From Jannaschia sp. Os4 (GTDB lineage Bacteria > Pseudomonadota > Alphaproteobacteria > Rhodobacterales > Rhodobacteraceae), in assembly GCF_016820245.1 (NCBI RefSeq), contig NZ_JAFCAR010000003.1, positions 453,001-517,000 on the forward strand: a DNA stretch of 64,000 nt, read 5' to 3'. The first letter of the stretch is position 1, and each line of letters opens with the position of its first letter. The position numbers and the translations under genes were made by a program. The notes beneath the pieces are model-generated. The model did not search any database and had not been told where the DNA came from. It saw only the letters and a list, made by a program, of their open reading frames with translations. This document shows positions 33,186 through 42,165 of this stretch, piece after piece.

Positions 33186-34789
33186 AGCTTACCTCCACCC
33201 TGTCCCCCGCCTCTGACGAGGCCCGCGCCAACCGCGCCGCCCACGAGGCCGCGCTGGCCGAGATCGCGGACGCCGCCGCATGGGCCGCCGCCGGGGGCGG
33301 CGAGGCGGCGCGGGAGCGCCACGTGTCCCGCGGCAAGATGCTCCCGCGGGAGCGGGTGGCGAACCTGCTCGACCCCGGCTCGCCCTTCCTTGAGGTGGGG
33401 CTCTTTGCAGGGCACGGGATGTACGACGGCGCGGCGCCCGGCGGGGGCGCCATAGCGGGCGTTGGCCGGGTGCACGGGCGCGACGTCATGGTCGTGTGCA
33501 ACGACGCGACGGTGAAGGGCGGCACCTACTATCCCGTCACGGTCAAGAAGCACCTGCGGGCGCAGGAGATCGCCGAGGCGTGCCGCCTTCCCTGCGTCTA
33601 CCTCGTCGACTCGGGCGGGGCGAACCTGCCCAACCAGGACGAGGTGTTCCCCGACCGCGACCACTTCGGGCGCATCTTCTTCAACCAAGCGCGGATGTCG
33701 GCGAAGGGCATCGCCCAGATCGCCGTGGTGATGGGCTCGTGCACGGCGGGCGGCGCCTACGTCCCCGCCATGTCGGACGTCTCGATCATCGTCCGGGAGC
33801 AGGGGACGATCTTCCTCGCCGGGCCGCCCTTGGTGAAGGCCGCGACGGGTGAGGTCGTGTCCGCCGAGGATCTCGGCGGGGGCGACGTGCACACGCGGCT
33901 CAGTGGGGTGGCCGACTACCTCGCCGAGGACGACGCGCACGCCCTGGCGCTGGCGCGGGAGGCCGTACGGAACGTGAAGACCGACCTCGGAGGTCCGTAC
34001 GTTTCGTACGAGACTCCCGAATTGCCGGCCTACGACCCCGACGAACTGCTCGACATCGTGCCGGTGCAGCATACGCGGCCCTACGACATCCGCGAGGTCA
34101 TCGCGCGGATCGTCGACGGCTCCCGCTTCGACGAGTTCAAGGCCCGCTTCGGCGAGACGTTGGTCACGGGCTTCGCCCATCTCGACGGCATCCCCGTGGG
34201 CATCGTGGCCAACAACGGCGTGCTGTTCAGCGAGGCCGCCCAGAAGGGCGCGCACTTCGTCCAGCTCTGCTCGCAGCGGGGCATCCCTTTGATATTCCTG
34301 CAGAACATCACCGGCTTCATGGTGGGCCGCAAGTACGAGAACGAGGGGATCGCCCGCCACGGCGCCAAGATGGTGACGGCGGTGGCCTGCACGGAGGTGC
34401 CCAAGGTCACGATGCTGGTCGGCGGCTCCTTCGGGGCGGGCAACTACGGCATGGCGGGCCGCGCCTACGACCCGCGCTTCCTGTGGACGTGGCCCAACTC
34501 GCGCATCTCCGTCATGGGCGGCGCGCAGGCCGCCGGTGTGCTCGCCACCGTCCGCCGAGATGCCCTTGAACGCAAAGGGGAATCTTGGTCCGCCGAGGAC
34601 GAGGCCGCGTTCAAGCGGCCCACCATCGACCAGTTCGAGCGCCAGTCCCACCCGCTCTACGCCTCCGCGCGGCTCTGGGACGACGGGATCGTGGACCCGC
34701 GCCGGTCGCGGGAGGTCTTGGCCCTCAGCCTGCGCGCGGCGCTCAACGCCCCCGTCGAGGAGACGCGCTTCGGCGTGTTCCGGATGTGA
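33182..34789 (+). CDS. liuB: Methylcrotonyl-CoA carboxylase, carboxyltransferase (beta) subunit
   Basis: The beta subunit moves CO2 from biotin to 3-methylcrotonyl-CoA. The 535 residues contain the two crotonase-fold halves, with the acyl-CoA/biotin motifs [12 protein letters not shown] and the C-terminal half [11 protein letters not shown] and [11 protein letters not shown]. Start at ATG 33182 overlaps lprI. A few odd codons (ATA at 34292, and an A+T-richer patch with TACG repeats around 33970-34015) stand out in an otherwise uniform gene. It acts with the alpha subunit at 35831. Confidence 0.94.
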   Translation: MKLTSTLSPASDEARANRAAHEAALAEIADAAAWAAAGGGEAARERHVSRGKMLPRERVANLLDPGSPFLEVGLFAGHGMYDGAAPGGGAIAGVGRVHGRDVMVVCNDATVKGGTYYPVTVKKHLRAQEIAEACRLPCVYLVDSGGANLPNQDEVFPDRDHFGRIFFNQARMSAKGIAQIAVVMGSCTAGGAYVPAMSDVSIIVREQGTIFLAGPPLVKAATGEVVSAEDLGGGDVHTRLSGVADYLAEDDAHALALAREAVRNVKTDLGGPYVSYETPELPAYDPDELLDIVPVQHTRPYDIREVIARIVDGSRFDEFKARFGETLVTGFAHLDGIPVGIVANNGVLFSEAAQKGAHFVQLCSQRGIPLIFLQNITGFMVGRKYENEGIARHGAKMVTAVACTEVPKVTMLVGGSFGAGNYGMAGRAYDPRFLWTWPNSRISVMGGAQAAGVLATVRRDALERKGESWSAEDEAAFKRPTIDQFERQSHPLYASARLWDDGIVDPRRSREVLALSLRAALNAPVEETRFGVFRM

Positions 34790-34867
34790 GGCGCCTGTCC
34801 GCCCCGCGCCGCCGGCCCGCCCCGATCCGGCCCCGCGCCGGCCACCCCGGTCCGGCAGCACGGTCCT

Positions 34868-35197
34868 ATGACCGAAGCCGCCCCCATCCGACCCCGGCGC
34901 ATCCGGCCCCATGGCGGGGACGAGGCGCGCCGCCGCCTCTCGCGCCCCGGCCCCGCAGCGGAACCGGCGCGCCCGGCCCCGTCCCGCGCGTGGCGTCCGC
35001 CCGCATGGCCCCTGCACCTCATCGTGGCGCTCCTGATGCTCGGCGGCGCCCATGCGGTGGCCGCCTCCAAGGCGCCCGTCCCCGCCGCGGGCGCCCTTCC
35101 GGCCCCCTCGGTCGCGGTCGCGCCGCCCGTCCCCGGATGCGGCCCGCGGCGCACGATGCGCGGCGCCATCCGCTTCGAGGCGCCGCCGACCTGCTGA
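34868..35197 (+). CDS. Hypothetical single-helix membrane protein in the liu operon
   Basis: This 109-residue unrecognised protein has a basic, Pro/Arg-rich N-terminus (about 1-48), one membrane helix (L-H-L-I-V-A-L-L-M-L-G-G), then a Pro/Ala-rich periplasmic-type tail with two Cys (V-P-G-C-G, P-P-T-C). It is short, low-complexity and lacks a strong ribosome site, so it could be over-called; the next gene has a good site. Position between the two carboxylase subunit genes is its main support. Confidence 0.45.
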   Translation: MTEAAPIRPRRIRPHGGDEARRRLSRPGPAAEPARPAPSRAWRPPAWPLHLIVALLMLGGAHAVAASKAPVPAAGALPAPSVAVAPPVPGCGPRRTMRGAIRFEAPPTC

Positions 35198-35213
35198 CCC
35201 CCCGGAGGACGGC

Positions 35214-35831
35214 ATGATCCCCCGCATCCCGCGGCGCCGGGGGCCGGAGGTGCCCGTCTGGATCGTCCACCCGCGCGGCGGCGGCCCGTCGCCGGACCGA
35301 TACGAGCTGGTGTTCGACTTCGCCGCTTGGGTCGAGGCCATCGGGCGGCGCGGCCCGGCGCCCCGCCTCGTGGCATGGGCGGGCGTGGCCGAGATGGATC
35401 GCCGCGGGCTGGCCCAGTCCCTGCGCCGTGCCGTCGCCTCCGAGTTCGACGCCGCCCGCTTGGCCTTGGAGGCCGACGCCGACACGGTGCCGGTCTCGGC
35501 CTTGGGCGCCCTCGCGGGCCTCGCGGTCCAAGGCGCGTCGGTGCTGCTGCGGACCAATCCGGTGGGCCTCGTGGTCGGGACGGCGATCACGGTGGGCAGC
35601 CTCGCGCTCGGTCGCCGCCGCCCGCCGGAGCCGGACGCCGCCCGCCTCGAGAAGCGCATCGCCCGCGTGCAGGCCGCGACCGAGGCGGCGCTGCCGGGGC
35701 TCGAGCTGCGCCTGCACCGCGACCTCTACGCCCACGCGTGGGCCGGGTCCGAGGGCGGGCGGCTGACGGGGATGGACTACGACGCGTGGCCGGTGCCGCT
35801 ACCGGTGCGGCGCGCGATGGGGGAGGTTTGA
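35214..35831 (+). CDS. Hypothetical protein in the liu operon
   Basis: This 205-residue protein is of unknown family. The first 100 residues mix beta segments (V-P-V-W-I-V-H-P-R-G-G-G) and a helix with Asp/Glu (F-D-A-A-R-L-A-L-E-A-D). A hydrophobic pair of helices lies at about 97-130, and the tail has an acidic, Trp-containing stretch (H-R-D-L-Y-A-H-A-W). GGAGGACGGC before ATG 35214 is a strong site, and the stop overlaps liuD (TGATG), so translation is probably coupled. Possibly membrane-associated. Confidence 0.65.
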   Translation: MIPRIPRRRGPEVPVWIVHPRGGGPSPDRYELVFDFAAWVEAIGRRGPAPRLVAWAGVAEMDRRGLAQSLRRAVASEFDAARLALEADADTVPVSALGALAGLAVQGASVLLRTNPVGLVVGTAITVGSLALGRRRPPEPDAARLEKRIARVQAATEAALPGLELRLHRDLYAHAWAGSEGGRLTGMDYDAWPVPLPVRRAMGEV

Positions 35832-37771
35832 TGTTCCGCAAGATCCTGATCGCCAACCGGGGCGAGATCGCGTGCCGGGTCATCGACACCTGCCGCCGGA
35901 TGGGGGTGGCGACGGTCGCGGTGCATTCGGACGTCGACGCGGGGGCGCGGCACGTCGAGATGGCCGACGAGGCGGTCGGCTTGGGCGGTGCGGCGCCCGC
36001 CGACAGCTACCTGCGCGGCGACGCGGTGATTGCGGCGGCGAAGGCGACGGGGGCCGAGGCGATCCATCCGGGCTACGGCTTCCTGTCCGAGAACCCGGGC
36101 TTCGTGGAGGCGGTCGAGGCGGCGGGGCTGGTCTTCATCGGGCCGTCGGCGGAGGCCATCCGGGCGATGGGCCTGAAGGACGCCGCCAAGCGCGCGATGA
36201 TCGAGGCGGGCGTGCCCGTCGTGCCGGGCTACCAAGGCGAGGATCAGGACGACGCGACGCTCTTGGCTGAGGCGAAGGGGATCGGCTGGCCCGTGCTGAT
36301 CAAGGCCGTCGCGGGCGGCGGCGGCAAGGGGATGCGCGCGGTGGAGCGCGAGGGCGAGTTCGCCGACGCGCTGGAGGCGGCGCGGTCCGAGGCGGCCAAG
36401 GCGTTCGGGGACGACCGCGTGCTGATCGAGAAGCTCGTCGCCACGCCGCGCCACATCGAGGTGCAGGTCTTCGGCGACGGGACGCGGGCGGTGCACCTGT
36501 TCGAGCGGGACTGCTCGCTCCAGCGGCGCCACCAGAAGGTGATCGAGGAGGCCCCCGCGCCGGGCATGACCGCCGAGATGCGGGAGGCGATGGGCGCGGC
36601 CGCCGTGCGCGCGGCGGAGGCCATCGGCTACGCGGGCGCGGGGACGGTGGAGTTCATCGTGGACGCGTCCGAGGGGCTCCGGCCCGACCGCTTCTACTTT
36701 ATGGAGATGAACACGCGGCTCCAAGTGGAGCACCCCGTGACCGAGGCGGTAACGGGCGTGGACCTCGTGGAGTGGATGCTGCGCGTTGCCTCGGGCGAGG
36801 CGCTGTGGGTGGCGCAGGACCACCTGTCCATCACCGGGCATTCCTTCGAGGCGCGGCTCTACGCGGAGGATCCGGCGGCGGGGTTCCTGCCACAGACCGG
36901 CACGTTGCACCGGCTGCGCTTCGGTGACGCGCGCATCGAGACGGGCGTGCGCGAGGGGGACGCGGTGAGCCCGTGGTACGACCCGATGATCGCCAAGGTG
37001 GTCACGCACGGGCCGACCCGGGGCGCGGCGCTGAACGCGCTGGAGCGGGCCTTGGCGGGCACGCAGGTGGCGGGGGTGGCGACGAACCTCGCCTTCCTGC
37101 GGCGGCTGTGCCGTCACGCGGGCTTCGCTGCCGGAGAGGTGGACACGGGGTTGATCGGGCGGGACGGCGACGCGCTGACGCCCACGCCGGTGCCCTGCAC
37201 CCGCACCAAGGCGCTGGCGGCGCTGGGCGCGCTGGGGCTGCAAGAGGGCGGGCCGCACGAGGGGGCGCACCTGTGGACGCCGCTGACGTGGACCGCGCGC
37301 ATGATCCACTCGGGCGAGCCGGTCGAGGCGCGTGTGACCGTGCGGGGGGCGGGCGCGTTCGAGGTCGAGGTGGACGGCGTCCCCCACGCGGTCGCGCGCG
37401 GCTGGCGCGTCGATGGCGACCGGGTGGGCGCGGAGGTCGTGCCGGGGCCGGGGCGGGTCGACGTGTTCTGGGGCAACGCCTATTCCTTCGCGGTGCCCGA
37501 CCCGCTGGACGTGGCCGCCGCCGCCGGGGCGGGGGCGGGCGTCGTCGAGGCGCCGATGCCGGGGCTGGTCAAGGCGGTGGACGTCGAGGTCGGGCAGACG
37601 GTGGCGGCGGGCGACCGGCTGGCCGTGCTGGAGGCGATGAAGATGGAGCATAGCCTGCGTGCCGCGGTGGACGGGACCGTGGCCGAGGTGCTGGTCGCCG
37701 CCGGGGACCAGGTGGAGGCGGGGGCCGCGCTGGTGCGGCTGGAGGACGGCGCGGCGGACGGCGCGCCATGA
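35831..37771 (+). CDS. liuD: Methylcrotonyl-CoA carboxylase, biotin-carrying (alpha) subunit
   Basis: The alpha subunit (646 residues) carboxylates biotin with ATP and bicarbonate. Biotin carboxylase N-domain: I-L-I-A-N-R-G-E-I-A; ATP-grasp: A-V-A-G-G-G-G-K-G-M-R; E-M-N-T-R-L-Q-V-E-H-P-V-T-E; and the biotin-carrier domain at the end has E-A-M-K-M-E-H with Lys604 as the biotinylation site. It is chained to its neighbours by TGATG at the start and ATGA at the end. With LiuB it forms 3-methylglutaconyl-CoA. Confidence 0.94.
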   Translation: MFRKILIANRGEIACRVIDTCRRMGVATVAVHSDVDAGARHVEMADEAVGLGGAAPADSYLRGDAVIAAAKATGAEAIHPGYGFLSENPGFVEAVEAAGLVFIGPSAEAIRAMGLKDAAKRAMIEAGVPVVPGYQGEDQDDATLLAEAKGIGWPVLIKAVAGGGGKGMRAVEREGEFADALEAARSEAAKAFGDDRVLIEKLVATPRHIEVQVFGDGTRAVHLFERDCSLQRRHQKVIEEAPAPGMTAEMREAMGAAAVRAAEAIGYAGAGTVEFIVDASEGLRPDRFYFMEMNTRLQVEHPVTEAVTGVDLVEWMLRVASGEALWVAQDHLSITGHSFEARLYAEDPAAGFLPQTGTLHRLRFGDARIETGVREGDAVSPWYDPMIAKVVTHGPTRGAALNALERALAGTQVAGVATNLAFLRRLCRHAGFAAGEVDTGLIGRDGDALTPTPVPCTRTKALAALGALGLQEGGPHEGAHLWTPLTWTARMIHSGEPVEARVTVRGAGAFEVEVDGVPHAVARGWRVDGDRVGAEVVPGPGRVDVFWGNAYSFAVPDPLDVAAAAGAGAGVVEAPMPGLVKAVDVEVGQTVAAGDRLAVLEAMKMEHSLRAAVDGTVAEVLVAAGDQVEAGAALVRLEDGAADGAP

Positions 37772-38637
37772 GTGTCTCCGGACCATCGAGGGACGCGGTC
37801 GAGATCTACGAGGTCGGGCCGCGCGACGGGCTGCAGAACGAGGCGCGGGCCATTCCGACGGCGGAGAAGGTCGCGCTGATCGACCTGCTGTCGCGGGCGG
37901 GGTTCCGGCACGTGGAGGCGGCGTCCTTCGTGTCGCCCAAATGGGTGCCGCAGATGGGCGACGCGGCGGAGGTGATGGCGGGGATCGCGCGGGTGCCGGG
38001 CGTGGCCTACGCGGCGCTGGCGCCGAACCTGCGCGGCTACGAGGGCGCTCGTGCGGCCGGCGTGGACGAGGTGGCGATCTTCGCCTCGGCCTCCGAGGGG
38101 TTCAGCCGGGCGAACCTGAACGCGTCGGTCGAGGAGTCGCTGGAGCGGTTCGCGCCCGTGGCCGAGGCGGCGCGGGCCGACGGGATGCCGCTGCGGGGCT
38201 ACGTCTCCTGCGTGGTGGAGTGCCCGTTCGACGGCGCGGTGGCGCCGGGGGCGGTGGCGCGGGCCGTGGCGGCCCTGCGGGACATGGGGTGCCGGGAGGT
38301 CTCGCTGGGCGACACGATCGGGCGGGGGCGGCCCGAGGCCGTGGATGCGATGCTGGGCGCGGTGCTGGAGGAGATGGAGGCCCCGCGGCTGGCGGGGCAT
38401 TTCCACGACACGGCCGGGCGGGCGCTCGAAAACGTGGACGTCGCGCTCGCGCGGGGCCTCCGGGTGTTCGACGCCGCCGTGGGCGGCTTGGGGGGCTGCC
38501 CCTATGCGCCGGGCGCGGCGGGGAACGTGGCGACGGAGGCGGTGCTGGACCATCTGGAGCGCGCCGGGTTCGCCACCGGCCTGGACCGGGCCTTGGTGGC
38601 CGAGGCGGCCGGGATGGCGAAGGGGATGCGCGGATGA
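37768..38637 (+). CDS. liuE: Hydroxymethylglutaryl-CoA lyase
   Basis: This enzyme cleaves HMG-CoA to acetyl-CoA and acetoacetate, the last step of leucine degradation. It is a TIM-barrel DRE-TIM metallolyase with V-G-P-R-D-G-L-Q-N-E at the start (metal Asp), H-F-H-D-T-A-G metal-binding histidines, and the C-terminal signature G-G-L-G-G-C-P-Y-A-P-G-A with the catalytic Cys. It has 289 residues. Overlaps liuD and liuC by ATGA, so the three are translationally coupled. No acetoacetate-CoA transferase gene follows in this window. Confidence 0.95.
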   Translation: MSVSGPSRDAVEIYEVGPRDGLQNEARAIPTAEKVALIDLLSRAGFRHVEAASFVSPKWVPQMGDAAEVMAGIARVPGVAYAALAPNLRGYEGARAAGVDEVAIFASASEGFSRANLNASVEESLERFAPVAEAARADGMPLRGYVSCVVECPFDGAVAPGAVARAVAALRDMGCREVSLGDTIGRGRPEAVDAMLGAVLEEMEAPRLAGHFHDTAGRALENVDVALARGLRVFDAAVGGLGGCPYAPGAAGNVATEAVLDHLERAGFATGLDRALVAEAAGMAKGMRG

Positions 38638-39407
38638 TCGAGACGGCGACCGACGACCGGGGCGTGACGACCGTCACGCTGGCGCGGCCGGAGATGCACA
38701 ACGCGCTGGACGCCGCGACGATGGACGCGCTGACCGACTTCGCCGGCGGGGTGGTCGTGGGCGAGACCCGCGCGGTCGTCCTGACCGGGGCGGGGGCGTC
38801 CTTCTGCGCGGGGGGCGACCTCAACTGGATGCGGGCGCAGTTCGACGCCGCGCCCGACGCCCGCGATCGGGAGGCGCGGCGGCTGGCGGGGATGCTGGGC
38901 GCGCTGGATGCGATGCCCGTGCCGCTGATCGGGCGGGTGCAGGGCCAGGCCTTCGGCGGGGGCGTGGGGCTGATGGCCGTCTGCGACGTGGCGGTGGGCG
39001 TGGAGGACGCGCTGTTCGGCCTGACCGAGACGCGGCTGGGCCTGATCCCCGCGACGATCGGGCCCTACGTGGCGGCGCGGATGGGGCCGATGACGCGGCG
39101 GGTGTTCATGTCGTCGCGCCGCTTCGACGCGGCGGAGGCGGTGCGGCTCGGCCTGCTCGCGCGCGCGGTGCCCGCGGACGGGCTGGACGATGCCGTCGAG
39201 ACGGAGGTCGCGCCCTACCTTTCCTGCGCGCCGGGCGCGGTGGCGGACGCGAAGGCGCTGGCCCGCCGCCTGTCGGGGGCGGCGACCGCGGCGGAGGTGG
39301 ACCTGTCGGTCGAGGCGCTGGCCGCACGGTGGCGGGACGCGGAGGCGCGCGAGGGGGTGGGCGCCTTCTTCGACAAGCGGCGCCCGGCATGGGCGGCGAA
39401 ACGCTGA
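38634..39407 (+). CDS. liuC: Enoyl-CoA hydratase family protein (methylglutaconyl-CoA hydratase)
   Basis: This 257-residue crotonase-fold enzyme, by position, is the methylglutaconyl-CoA hydratase. CoA/oxyanion segments: F-C-A-G-G-D-L-N-W-M and Q-G-Q-A-F-G-G-G-V-G-L; the catalytic Glu region T-E-T-R-L-G-L-I-P-A-T-I-G matches hydratases of this branch. It starts in the ATGA overlap with the lyase gene and closes the liu operon; the 69-base gap to the transglycosylase may hold a promoter. Confidence 0.9.
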   Translation: MIETATDDRGVTTVTLARPEMHNALDAATMDALTDFAGGVVVGETRAVVLTGAGASFCAGGDLNWMRAQFDAAPDARDREARRLAGMLGALDAMPVPLIGRVQGQAFGGGVGLMAVCDVAVGVEDALFGLTETRLGLIPATIGPYVAARMGPMTRRVFMSSRRFDAAEAVRLGLLARAVPADGLDDAVETEVAPYLSCAPGAVADAKALARRLSGAATAAEVDLSVEALAARWRDAEAREGVGAFFDKRRPAWAAKR

Positions 39408-39476
39408 CCCCGCCCATCCCCCGCTGACCCCGGCGGGACGGCGCGGTATCGGAGCGGAAAACGGGGGAGCGGGCGG

Positions 39477-40691
39477 ATGGCCACCAGACGGGACATGATG
39501 CGCGGGATGGCCGCGATGGGCGGGGCGGCCGTGCTGGCGGGATGCAACGCGAGCGCGCAGACGGCCGCGCCCTCGTCGCGCTTCCGCGCGGTGCCGAACG
39601 CGGGCTACGACGCATGGGTCGCCGCCTACCGGGGCCGCGCGCAGGCGCGGGGCATCCCGGCGGGCGTGCTCGACGCGGCGTTCCGCGAGGCGGGCTTCGT
39701 CCCCGAGGTCGTGCGCCTCGACCGCAACCAGGCGGAGCGGCGGCGCTCGCTGGAGGACTACCTCGCGCTGACGGCCAACGAGGCGAAGGTCGCGCGGGGC
39801 CGCCCCGCGTTCCGCCGCATGGCCTCCACCCTCTCGGCCATCGAGGGGCGCTACGGCGTCCCCGCCCGCACCATCGCGGGCCTGTGGGGCGTCGAGAGCG
39901 ACTTCGGCACGAAGCGGGGCGAGATCCCCGTGATCTCCGCCCTGTCGACGCTGGCCTTCGACGGGCGGCGCGGGGCCTATTTCGAGAGCGAGCTGACCAA
40001 CGCGCTCCGCATCCTCGCGGCGGGCGACACCACGGCGGCGCGGATGCGCGGGTCGTGGGCGGGGGCGTCGGGCCACACGCAGTTCATGCCGTCCTCCTAC
40101 CTCGAGCGGGCGGTCGACTTCGACGGCGACGGACGGCGCGACATCTGGGCGGACGACCCCACGGACGCGCTGGCCTCGGCGGCGAACTTCCTCGCCCGCG
40201 CGGGCTGGCGGCGCGGCCTGCCGTGGGGGCTGGAAGTGACGGGCGTGTCGGGCGGCGTGGGCCAGACGCGGGCGATGTCCGCATGGGCCGCCGCCGGCGC
40301 CCGTCCCGCGCAGGGCGGATCGCTGCCCGGCGGGTCGGGCACGCTGCTGCGCCCGCAGGCGGGCGGGCCGCTCCTGCTGGTGACCCCCAACTTCCGCGTG
40401 CTGCGGCGCTACAACCCGTCCGACAGCTACGCCATCGCGGTGGGCCACCTCGGCGACCGCGTGGCGGGGCAGGGGAATTTCGTCGCGGGCTTCGGCGCGG
40501 ACGCGACCGGCCTGACGATCGACCAGCGCCGCACGCTGCAGGCCGGGCTGAACCGCGCGGGCTACGACGTCGGCACGCCCGACGGGGTGATCGGCGCCAA
40601 GACCACGGCGGCGATCGAGGCCTTCCAGCGCGACCGGGGCCTCGCGGTCACGGGCCTCCCGTCGCCGGACCTGCTGGCGGCGCTGCGCTGA
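39477..40691 (+). CDS. Lytic murein transglycosylase (MltB/SLT-type lipoprotein) with PG-binding domain
   Basis: This 404-residue envelope enzyme cleaves peptidoglycan to 1,6-anhydro products. A twin-Arg-like lead (T-R-R-D-M-M-R-G) and a lipobox (V-L-A-G-C, Cys23) indicate a lipoprotein. The catalytic Glu140 lies in L-W-G-V-E-S-D-F-G, with G-H-T-Q-F-M-P-S-S-Y-L and the Y-A-I-A-V-G-H-L-G-D segment. The C-terminal 60 residues are a PG_binding_1 domain (G-A-K-T-T-A-A-I-E-A-F-Q). RR plus lipobox suggests Tat or Sec export; cannot be told apart here. Confidence 0.9.
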   Translation: MATRRDMMRGMAAMGGAAVLAGCNASAQTAAPSSRFRAVPNAGYDAWVAAYRGRAQARGIPAGVLDAAFREAGFVPEVVRLDRNQAERRRSLEDYLALTANEAKVARGRPAFRRMASTLSAIEGRYGVPARTIAGLWGVESDFGTKRGEIPVISALSTLAFDGRRGAYFESELTNALRILAAGDTTAARMRGSWAGASGHTQFMPSSYLERAVDFDGDGRRDIWADDPTDALASAANFLARAGWRRGLPWGLEVTGVSGGVGQTRAMSAWAAAGARPAQGGSLPGGSGTLLRPQAGGPLLLVTPNFRVLRRYNPSDSYAIAVGHLGDRVAGQGNFVAGFGADATGLTIDQRRTLQAGLNRAGYDVGTPDGVIGAKTTAAIEAFQRDRGLAVTGLPSPDLLAALR

Positions 40692-40826
40692 GGCGCCGCC
40701 CGCGCGCGGAGCGGATGCGGCTTTGCACGACAGGGCCTTGCGGCCCGCGCCGTCGGGGCCACCTTGGGACCAGAACGCCCGTCACCCCCCGCGCCGCTCG
40801 GCGTCGCGGCCATAAGGCAAGACATC

Positions 40827-41225
40827 ATGCCCCCCCTCGACGGCAACCCGCGCCGCCCGGCCCGCCGCCTTCGGCTCCTGACGGTCCGCGCGCCCCTGTC
40901 CGCCAACCCGTCCCCCAACGCGGCGGCGCTCTACGAGCTGCTGTCCCGCCTCGGGCTCAAGACGGCGTGGGTCGACAACTCCCTCGTCTCCTCGTCCGTG
41001 AACCGGACGGGGCTGGTCGCGACGGCGGCCCGCATGGCGGACTACGTGGTGGTGGTCGGCGATCCCGGCGACCTCGATGCGCTGCGCGTGGCCCTCGGGC
41101 CGATCGACCTGCGCCTCCACGAGGTGGACCTGCTGCTCGCGGACGCGCGGATGGAGGCGCTGGCGGCCGACGGGATCTGGCCGCTGGGCCGGGTCATCCT
41201 CGACGGCGCGCCCTTGGCCGCCTGA
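40827..41225 (+). CDS. Hypothetical protein upstream of nuoA
   Basis: This 132-residue protein is of unknown family. After a basic N-terminal 25 residues it has an alternating alpha/beta layout (L-L-T-V-R-A-P, T-A-W-V-D-N-S-L, Y-V-V-V-V-G-D-P-G-D-L-D-A), which looks like a small Rossmann-like domain. AAGG precedes ATG 40827; an earlier in-frame start at 40764 has no site. It precedes nuoA by 60 bases with no terminator, so co-transcription is possible. Not a known Nuo assembly factor. Confidence 0.6.
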   Translation: MPPLDGNPRRPARRLRLLTVRAPLSANPSPNAAALYELLSRLGLKTAWVDNSLVSSSVNRTGLVATAARMADYVVVVGDPGDLDALRVALGPIDLRLHEVDLLLADARMEALAADGIWPLGRVILDGAPLAA

Positions 41226-41285
41226 GGGCTGGACCGCCGCGCGCCACCGTCCTATTCCGGCCACCGACCGGACCCGGAGGCCGCC

Positions 41286-41651
41286 ATGGACGAGATGCTG
41301 CTCGAATACCTGCCCATCCTGATCTTCCTCGGGGTGGCGATCGGGCTGGGGCTGGTCCTGATCCTCGCCGCCGTCGTGCTGGCGGTGCGCAACCCCGACC
41401 CCGAGAAGGTCTCGGCCTACGAGTGCGGGTTCAACGCCTTCGACGACGCGCGGATGAAGTTCGACGTGCGCTTCTACCTCGTGGCGATCCTGTTCATCAT
41501 CTTCGACCTCGAGATCGCGTTCCTGTTCCCGTGGGCGGTCAGCTTCGCGGGGCTGTCGGACGCGGCGTTCTGGTCGATGATGGCGTTCCTCGGCGTGCTG
41601 ACCGTGGGCTTCGCCTACGAGTGGAAGAAGGGCGCGCTCGATTGGGAGTGA
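41286..41651 (+). CDS. nuoA: NADH-quinone oxidoreductase subunit A
   Basis: NuoA is a small membrane subunit of complex I at the quinone-site entry. The 121 residues have three helices and the invariant loop V-S-A-Y-E-C-G-F after helix 1, plus [11 protein letters not shown] in helix 2. No other nuo gene occurs in this window; nuoB, which normally follows, is replaced by a DUF1643 gene. Either the nuo operon was split after nuoA or a second nuoA exists elsewhere. The DUF1643 ribosome site lies within the nuoA stop region. Confidence 0.94.
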   Translation: MDEMLLEYLPILIFLGVAIGLGLVLILAAVVLAVRNPDPEKVSAYECGFNAFDDARMKFDVRFYLVAILFIIFDLEIAFLFPWAVSFAGLSDAAFWSMMAFLGVLTVGFAYEWKKGALDWE

Positions 41652-41655
41652 GCCG

Positions 41656-42165
41656 CTGATCGTCCGGCGGCACCGGAAGGGCGACGCCGAGTCGGTCGCC
41701 ACCTATTCCGACGACGAGGCCTATCGCTACGAGCTGACGCGCGTCTGGGACCCGGACGGCCCCCGCGTGGCGTTCGTGATGCTGAACCCCTCGACCGCGA
41801 CGGAGGTGGCCAACGATCCCACGGTCGAGCGGTGCGAGCGGCGCGCGCGCGCCTTAGGCTACGGGGCGATGCGGGTGGCCAACATCTTCGCCTACCGCGC
41901 CACCGACCCCAAGGACATGCGCGCCCACCCCGAGCCGGTCGGCGGGGCGGCCAACGACCGCGCCATCGCCGCCGCGGCGGACTGGGCGGACGACGTGGTC
42001 TGCGCATGGGGCGCGCATGGGGCGCATCTGGCGCGCGGCCCCGCCGTCGAGCGCCTGCTGCGCGGCGCGGGGGTGCGGCCCTTGGCGCTGGGCCTGTCCA
42101 AGGACGGCCATCCGCGCCATCCGCTCTACATCGGCTACGCCGTCCAGCCGGAGCCGTGGGGATGA
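41656..42165 (+). CDS. DUF1643 family protein with probable CTG start
   Basis: DUF1643 proteins are of unknown function. The core F-V-M-L-N-P-S-T-A-T-E, A-N-I-F-A-Y-R-A-T-D-P and the D-W-A-D-D-V-V-C-A-W-G segment are clear. The first ATG/GTG/TTG in frame (GTG 41767) would delete the conserved upstream part Y-S-D-D-E-A-Y-R-Y-E-L-T-R-V-W. Upstream in frame only CTG at 41656 (L-I-V-R-R-H) or ATT at 41641 is available, and GGGAG stands seven bases before the CTG. CTG is therefore proposed (169 residues). The stop overlaps the next gene (ATGA). Confidence 0.78.
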   Translation: MIVRRHRKGDAESVATYSDDEAYRYELTRVWDPDGPRVAFVMLNPSTATEVANDPTVERCERRARALGYGAMRVANIFAYRATDPKDMRAHPEPVGGAANDRAIAAAADWADDVVCAWGAHGAHLARGPAVERLLRGAGVRPLALGLSKDGHPRHPLYIGYAVQPEPWG

